Below, piece by piece: positions 57,539-64,000 of a stretch of 64,000 nucleotides of DNA. The translations under genes and the position numbers were made by a program. Every line of letters begins with the position of its first letter. Positions within the stretch are counted from its first letter, which is position 1. The notes under the pieces are model-generated. The model was not told the origin of the DNA. It ran no database searches and worked only from the letters and a program-made list of their open reading frames with translations. The stretch lies in NCBI RefSeq assembly GCF_000002595.2, contig NC_057010.1, positions 1,119,809 through 1,183,808 of the forward strand. Reading direction: 5' to 3'. The stretch is from Chlamydomonas reinhardtii. Lineage: Eukaryota > Chlorophyta > Chlorophyceae > Chlamydomonadales > Chlamydomonadaceae.

Positions 57539-60500
57539 ATGACGAGCATGCAGAAAGGTGAGGAGCCGGCTTATGGTGGTGCCGGAGCCTTTGTGGCCAT
57601 GCTGTGCCTGCGGCGGCTATTGAGGTGCAAGCGCTATATTCCTTGCTCTGAAGCACCTCGCTTACGTCCAAGGACAAATTGCATTTGGGGCGCGGCAACG
57701 TTGCGCGGCTTCCCGGTGTCGGAAACCTGCGCTTGGCCCCGACGGAACGCCCCGACCCCACCCCAACCCTCTCCCTCGGGCAGACGGCGCGGGGGATGTA
57801 TGCAGCCGCTTCCTCAAGGGCGCGGCCATCAGCGTGTGGTGAGCTTACGCAATTGGGCTGGGGCTGTCCTGATTGCCGCTCCTGATACCGTTTGTTTCCG
57901 CCACTGCCCACAACGCGGGAGTCTTGGACATCCGCTCATGTCCCGCCTGGCTCCGCTGCAGGCAGAACAGCTTTGACGAGGCCAGCAACTGGACCGCCTT
58001 CGCGGTCAAGCCCCACAGCCTGGCCGAGCGCTTTCGCGGCAAGGACCCGCAGTTGCGATTGGATACGTGCCCCGACTTCTGGAACAGGTGGGCGGCTGCG
58101 GCCTGCGGGGTTTGGGTGCACTGGCCGCGAAGGGTGGCGGTTGACCGCCCTCCCCCATTCATGTTTCTTACTGGGACCGGTGGAGACAACCCTCCCTCTC
58201 CCCGCAATGATCGGGTCCAGGTACCACGAAGACATCCAGTGCTGCCGGCTGCTGGGGTCCAACAGCCTGCGCCTGTCGCTCGAGTGGAGCCGCGTCATGC
58301 CCAACGGGCCCGGGCAGGTGGGCTCAGGGGGTGGCGGGTCGGTTACTTGGCTCGGCTCGCAGCAGTGCATACCGGTAGTGCTGAGCATGCTGGTGTGTGT
58401 GTGTGTGTGTGTGTGTTAAACAAACAACATAACGAAGCCAGCCTGTGTGTCCGTGTGTGTATAAGGAAAGCACCAGGGGAACGGGTCGACACTGCGTGTG
58501 TGGGTGTGCATGTGCCGTACAGCACCGGTACGAGAGGGAGATCAACGCCGGCCAAGCTGGGGAACAAGCATGGCACACCTGCGCATGCCCGGCTTGCAGT
58601 CCCCTCACATGTGCCGGGTCGTATCTTTCCGTGTTCCCTTCAGGTGGATGAGGCGGCTGTGCAGCGCTACAATGACATCCTGGACGCGTGCGAGGGTGCG
58701 GGCCTGGTGCCCATGCTCACCCTGCACCACTTCACGCACCCGCAATGGTTCCAACAGCTGGGTGGCTTCGAGGAGGAGGGGAACATCAGGTGGGTGCCTG
58801 GGTGGGCTGCGTCGGGCGGTATTTCGCGGTGCGGAGTCGCCATCCCAGGAAACAGTATGCGCAAGCTCGTTGATTTCGTGCGTAGTGCGCTGGGTAAGCC
58901 CGCACGTGGCGTGCCAGCCACGAGTCAGGCTTGCTGAGCTTTTGCGGTCTGCTGGTGCAGGTACTTTACGGAGTGGGCGGTCACAGCGTTCAAGCTGTTC
59001 CGGCGCCACATGAAACTGGTCGCCACATTCAACGAGCCCACCTGCGCGGCGTTCACTGGTAAGCGCTCTCTCACCCACGTACGTTACCAAGCCGGGACTA
59101 TCCCCTGTGCTCGCGTGGGCCTGCTTTATGCATAGACCAGCCTTCAGCAGTCCAGGCCAACCAACCTCGTATGTGCGCCACGCTCTCGACGACACCTCCG
59201 CAGGCTACATCGCCGGCATTCACGCACCTGGCCGCCGCGGCGACATCGCCACCGCCGGTCGCGTGCTGCTGCACAAGCTGCGCGCCCACTCCGCCGCCTA
59301 CGCCGCCATCAAGTCGCAGGAGGGCGGCGGCGACGTGCGGGTGGGGCTGGTGCACCAGCAGATCACGTTCGAGCCGGAGGGTGAGTACTGAGAGGCAATG
59401 AGGCACTCGCGCGTGTCGGGAGGCGACTGAGTGGATTGTGCAGGCCTTGGTTGAAAAAGGAAAACATGACCTTACGAGTTTAATCATCTTGCAGCAACAC
59501 GTGACATACGATCTGGGGGCTGACGTACGGCCTTCTTCACTGCCTGATTACGCCGCGCTTACGTCGCCTTCTGCATGATGCCCCCAGGCACGGGGGCGCT
59601 GTACTCGGCGTCTCGCTGGACTGCGGAGTGGCTGACGCACTGCTTCGGATGGGACGTGGTGCACGATTACCTGATGACAGGTGGGCGTGAGCGAGCAGGG
59701 GCGGGCTGAACAGGAGCAGGCAAGTATCTTTGGCCTCAAGCCCGGGGAACGCACAGGTGGTGTCGTTGCTAGCAGAGCGCGCCGTGCCTCGCCAACCGCT
59801 CTCTGCCTTGCTGCCCCAGGTCGTTTTGCGTGGCGCATCCCGGGCGGCCGGCCCGGACACCTGGAGGTTCAAGAGCCCAGCGGCCGCCCGCACGTGGACT
59901 GGTAAGTGAACCTGTGTCCTTGCTTGGCATGGTGTTTGACAACGAAACGTAAAAGAGACCCATCCAAACGCTTCTTTGCGTGTGCGTGGCTCAGGTCGGC
60001 ACCTGTCGTCTTGCCTAGGCGCCTGTGATCCCCTGTTACCCTGCACGACATGCGCTTGCCTCCGTTTCGCATGTGGCGCTTCATTTAAGGCTGAACTTCC
60101 TTCCCGTCCCCTCTTCACCTCTTTCCGCCCAACTTTGTCCCTTCTCGGCTCTGCTCCAGGCTGGGTATCAACTACTACACGCGCGTGGTGCTGGACTGGC
60201 GCCTGGGCTTCACCTGCCGCCCTGGCGAGGTGCTCACAGACATGGGGTGGCCGGTGGTGCCGGAGGGCCTGTACGCCGCCATCGTGCACTGCGCTGAGCT
60301 GGGCGTGCCGCTCTACATCACCGAGACGGGGCTGGCCGACGGCGCCGACGACCGCCGCGCACCGCTCATTTCCGCGTACTGGCAGCAGGTGGGCGCCCGG
60401 GCGGCTGCGTGGCTGGGCCGGTGGCCGGGTGGGCGCCGGACTCTCACACCGTACCCGTGCTAGTGCTCATTAGCAGGTTGCGGGTAGTTGCAGAGACCCT

Positions 60501-61594
60501 GACGTTGTGGTTCTGGTCCCGCAGGTGGCGCGGGCGGTGGCGGACGGCTATGACGTGCGTGGGTTCTTCTACTGGACGCTGGTGGACAACTACGAGTGGC
60601 ACCTGGGCTACAACATGAAGTGAGCTGGGAGACGCGGAGTGCGGCGTCATGGCGACGCAAGAGTCCTTTGTTAGGTTGGTTGTGGCTACTTGTGGGATCT
60701 AGTTGGAAAGGCGAGCTCGATGCTAAACGAGTTTTGCTTCGTTTTACGAATGATCATAAAAGCATTTGCCTATACCGCTGCAGGTTCGGGCTGTTCGAGT
60801 GGCTGGATGCGCCTCCGAATGCACAGCCGCACCCGTCTGCGATGGCGCAGCGGGCCCGCGCCGCCGCCGCCACGAACGCTGCGGCCCCGAAGCTGCGGCC
60901 CCTGCGCATCGCCTCCGGCCCCAGCCCTCTAGCCGGCGCCTCCGCCACCATCGTCAGTGTCACATCTCCCTCGACGCCAAAATGGCTCCACGCTGACGGC
61001 GACGGCGAGGAGCAGCTGCAAGCGGCGTGCACCCGGCTTGCTGGCAGCCTGCATGCCTGCGCCGGCACTGGAGCGGCGGCGTCAGCGCTGTCGTCGGCAC
61101 AGGTCGCGGCTGCTGAGGCGGCGTGCAGCGCCAGTTGCGCCGTCTCGGGCTGCCGCCGGCGGCTCCGCCGAGGCAGCTTGGAGCTGGTGCGGCGCTTCAC
61201 CGCCACGCCGGACGAGCTCGGCGCCGCACAGGCCTCGCTGCGCGACACGAGTTGGCCGCCGCAGGAGCTGCCGCAGGAGCTGCGCCGACCCTACCCGTCA
61301 TCAGGCGGCGTCGGCGTTGGCGGCGTCCTGAGCGGCATGGTGGTCGGCGTGGCCGGGCTACTGGCGTTGCGACCGGTGGGCAGGGCGCTGCGCAGTGTGG
61401 GGCGAGTGGCGCTGTCAGCACTGTACGTGCCGGTGCTGCTGGTGGGCGCTGCGTGGCGGCGCGCGCCACGCGTTGGGTACGGTGGTGTGTCTCCTGCAGC
61501 TGGGGCGGCGGCCGGCAGGGCTGGCGGGTCGGCAGGCGCGGTGCTGCTGGTGATGGATGAGGTGCCCCACGGCGTGGAGGGCACGGCAGTGTGA
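57539..61594 (+). CDS. Glycoside hydrolase family 1 protein
   Basis: Exons 57539-57557, 57784-57838, 57962-58087, 58221-58317, 58644-58789, 58961-59058, 59204-59380, 59588-59680, 59820-59901, 60160-60388, 60525-60619 and 60784-61594 join in phase to 675 residues. The 19- and 55-base first exons code MTSMQKDGAGDVCSRFLKGAAISVWQ, the GH1 opening strand. Further GH1 marks: 'YHEDIQCCRLLGSNSLRLSL' then EWSRVMP, 'LTLHHFTHPQWF', acid/base Glu173 (TFNEP), 'LGINYYT', nucleophile Glu353 (YITETG) and 'GFFYWTLVDNYEW'. The enzyme should cleave or transfer beta-linked glucose or galactose. It has no signal peptide. About 200 residues after the barrel are unique and include a hydrophobic stretch (GVLSGMVVGVAGLLAL). 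Plant SFR2 galactosyltransferase is a related GH1 protein, but I cannot equate them. Confidence 0.85.
58392..58416. repeat. (GT)n microsatellite in a GH1-gene intron
   Basis: Short pure GT run in the intron 58318-58643. Confidence 0.85.
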
Positions 61595-62778
61595 GGAACG
61601 CAGTCGCAGGGGCACTCCGCGCTCGGTGGCGCTGGTTTGGGAAGAGAAAGGCATGGTAGTACTGATAACATGGCGATGGCAAGAGCCCCAAATGCCGCCG
61701 GTCAGTCGGGCACTGTGTTGGCCATGGGCCAGGGGTGGGCTTCAAACATCACTTGGTGGTTTTTGCTGCAGCAAGCAGCTATGCACGCTGCTGCGCCTGG
61801 CACAAGGCAGGCATTTAGGCATACAACAAAACGCGACGCGCCTCGTCGTGCGGGACCCTCCGCGTGTGTGGTCCCCGACCTTGCGTTCCCTGTGTCTGGG
61901 CCAATCTGGTCCTCAAGGTGTTCGACAAGTCGTACATGATAGGGTCACAGGGCGCTCTCTGTTTGGTTGGTATCCCCCAGAGGATGGTATGGATACAATA
62001 CGGTACACATGAAGCATGATTTTAAAAGAGCACGATTAAACGTCGTTGGTCGGATGCGCCGCAGAGCTACAAGGCAACGTGCTTGTTTGCTTAGTATGGC
62101 ATAAATGGCCTCGGAGTTGCGCTATCGCCATGCAACATACATAATAAGTCCTGAATTGCACAAGTCACGCGCACACAGGTAGATGTGTTCACACCCTACT
62201 TGTCTATCAGCTACAGCCCACCCTCGCCAGTAGACAGACGCTATCAGCTACCTGTTGTCTATTGTTGTCGGCACACGATTCCGCACTCAATTATCTACAG
62301 TACGCATCAATGGACTTAGGTCACCCCATCCAGGCAAATTCGCGACATAAGCCACCAGTAATGTTGTATCTGACCTGAACCGCGGAGGCCTCCCTCAAGT
62401 AGTCATGTTCTTAGTATCTGTCGGTGCTTAAGTGCACCCTCTACACAGTCCTCGGATAACGGGCATTGGGCTTAGTCAGCTCTCGCGTGCCGCGGTCCCG
62501 TGTTCCTAAAGCACTCGCAATGCAGCGCGGCAACGCGATGCGTAGTCCGTCAAAGCAGGTAACGTCATGCGCCCAATCAAATCAACCACTGTGTGCTCCG
62601 CAAGTGTTCCAATCTGACAAAATGGTACAAGCGCCTCTCTCTCCGGCGCCATTTACACCGCAAGCAGTGCTGGCTGCGTGCGCTGGCGCGCGTTGTCTCA
62701 CGAAATAAGACCGCAAAATTGTAAACCAAGGGCCACTGTTACCATCTAGCATGCCCTACACCGCCCCTTGGGGCGCCC
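61595..62778. other. Convergent intergenic region between GH1 and PhyH-like genes
   Basis: About 1.2 kb with no gene seen. TGTAA at 62720-62724 could end the GH1 transcript, and TTACA at 62653-62657 (TGTAA on the minus strand) could end the PhyH-like one; if both are used, the 3' ends overlap. The middle, 62000-62460, is less GC-rich and shows no repeat. Confidence 0.45.
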
Positions 62779-63977
62779 CTACGAGCGCAGCGGGAAGCCG
62801 CCGGCCTCGCTGGCCTCCTGTGGCCACACCACCGGCAGCAGGCGGTGACGCGCCACCGCACCGTCCTTGGCTGCCACCAGCTGCGGAAGCCAGGCGGCGT
62901 AGCTCTCCAAGTCCTCATCATGCAGCAGGTCGGCGCGCACCGAGGGGTCGGAGCGGCGCGGCAGGACGCGGGCACCGTCCGCGAAGAAAGCCACGCTGCG
63001 GGCAAGAGGGACAGCACATGTAAGTACCGGCCGTGTTCTCTGGTGTGCCAGCAATGACGCCCCGTGCTGAATGAAGTGTGGGAAGTTGCACCGGCCGCAA
63101 ATCCTGTCTCCTACCTGAGCGCCAGGCGCGGCGGGGTGCCCAGCGGCTGCGGCGCAGCGCAGTGCAGCACCCAGCCGTGGTGCCAGGACACGTCGCCCAT
63201 CTCCATGGGGCCGCAGTCCTTCATCACGTACCCGCGGTCCGACAGGTCACGGCCGTCCATGTCGTGCCAGAACGGCAGCGCTGCGGACACAAGGCGGCAC
63301 AGAGCGCGCTGGTGAGGATGAAGCATGATAGGCGCCCTCCATCGCATGGGCACGGTCTACGTGGCAAAACACTAGAGACGTGCACACGCGCGGTCGTGCG
63401 TTCATGTATACGCCAAACCCAGTGCTTTAGACGGAGCTACGCCTCACCGAAGTCGCGATGCGAGCCCGCGGCGAACATGAGGCCGCTGTCCGGCGGCGAC
63501 TTGGAGCCATTGGCGCTGCGCGCGCCCCGCACCGGCCGCAGCGGAATCCACGCCGTCACGAGCTGGTTGGTATCGAACGGAGCCATGCGCAGGTCGCTGT
63601 GCCTGTGGGGCGGGAAAGCAGGTGGAACTGCGTCATTCAAAGTCAACGCTGCAGCGTTGTGCGGGGTTGTTTCTAGCAGAAACACCGGAGTTATACGTGC
63701 CCGAGCGCCGGTGCATGCACTGACGCACCAATTGGTCTCCGCAAAGCCGGGCTCCTTGAGGAACAGCGAGTCCTGCAGATGACAGCCATGCGAATGCAAG
63801 GCTGAGCAGAAGCCATAGCCCTGGCAGCGCAGGAATGTACGAAAGGCTTGCCACCCGCCCGGTGTAGGAAGCCACAAAGCCTGGCTTCTGCCCTGCTCGC
63901 CCTACCTGGTATACACGCACGCGGCGCACGCCCAGCAGTTGCGCCGCCACCGCCGCCAGCTCCTGGCCCAGCGCTAC
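62779..63977 (-). CDS. Phytanoyl-CoA dioxygenase (PhyH)-like protein, partial (N-terminus beyond right edge)
   Basis: Five exons are seen: 63906-63977, 63729-63772, 63448-63602, 63115-63280 and 62779-62995, joining in phase to the last 217 residues. The protein is an Fe(II)/2-oxoglutarate oxygenase of the PhyH family. Visible motifs in order: 'DSLFLKEPGFAETNWHSDLR' with the metal-binding H-x-D (HSD), 'TAWIPLRPV', 'SGLMFAAGSHRDF', then 'MEMGDVSWHHGWVLHCA' with the distal metal His, and 'PPRLALSVAFFADG' with the 2-oxoglutarate-binding Arg. All three metal ligands are kept, so it should be active; the substrate is unknown. The upstream intron begins at 63978, so earlier exons are off the window. 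Pieces of this 3' end occur at 19101-19295 and 47361-47399. Confidence 0.85.
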
Positions 63978-64000
63978 CTGCAGACACGAAGCAATGGAAA

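Noticed and set aside
57663-57730. A frame reading 'CIWGAATLRGFPVSE', like the GH1 opening motif
   Set aside because: It cannot be joined in phase to the next exon with good splice sites. Exon 57784-57838 with 'FLKGAAISVWQ' fits motif, phase and polypyrimidine tract.
1-64000. CRISPR arrays, bacterial operons, rRNA and tRNA genes
   Set aside because: None found by eye; the spliced gene structures show nuclear eukaryotic DNA, and the tandem repeats are minisatellites and microsatellites.

Overview
The window looks like nuclear DNA of a volvocine green alga of the Chlamydomonas type. The evidence is high GC content, many short GT-AG introns (about 60 to 600 bases), C- and G-ending codons, Ala/Gly/Ser-rich linkers inside proteins, TGTAA polyadenylation signals, and gene families typical of this group (OPR protein, J-domain/ferredoxin fusion, ELIPs, H-NOX guanylate cyclases). 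No table of known genes was available. All gene models were built by joining exons by eye, so that reading phase is kept and family motifs line up. Two partial genes run off the ends.

Layout, left to right. 1-5095 (-): SFI1-like helical repeats joined to a kelch domain, C-terminus off the window. 5362-7467 (+): KIAA0930/DUF2045 family. 7637-8569 (-): MED28-like Mediator subunit. 8827-11037 (+): chloroplast J-domain protein with a 4Fe-4S ferredoxin domain. 11038-13892: no gene, one dispersed repeat. 13893-18772: direct tandem duplication carrying two ELIP genes (-) that encode the same protein. 19101-19295: two opposed fragments of a phytanoyl-CoA dioxygenase-like gene. 20052-26410 (+): OPR repeat protein. 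28474-32574 (-): 3-ketoacyl-CoA synthase. 33300-34603 (-): thylakoid-lumen SnoaL-like protein. 34973-37773 (+): PIG-V GPI mannosyltransferase. 37774-42425: repeat-rich gap with two GGCCTGGGG minisatellites and a hAT-type MITE. 42426-46418 and 49167-53822 (+): tandem H-NOX soluble guanylate cyclases. 55186-57070 (-): RNase H2 subunit B. 57539-61594 (+): GH1 glycosidase. 62779-right edge (-): phytanoyl-CoA dioxygenase-like gene, N-terminus off the window.

The genes do not form one pathway. Several relate to plastid biology: ELIPs, J-ferredoxin protein, lumenal SnoaL protein and possibly the OPR protein. The KCS serves very-long-chain lipids, PIG-V serves GPI anchors, and the cyclases are gas-sensing cGMP producers. 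Neighbouring genes often share short divergent promoter regions (5096-5361, 8570-8826, 34604-34972, 57071-57538).

The most notable signals are the patchwork identity of the two guanylate cyclases, the almost unchanged ELIP duplication, a KCS whose only clear membrane segment is at the C-terminus, the SFI1/kelch combination, scattered 3'-end pieces of the PhyH gene, and a MITE with an 8-bp target duplication inside a minisatellite. Five genes begin with a first coding exon of only 9 to 28 bases.
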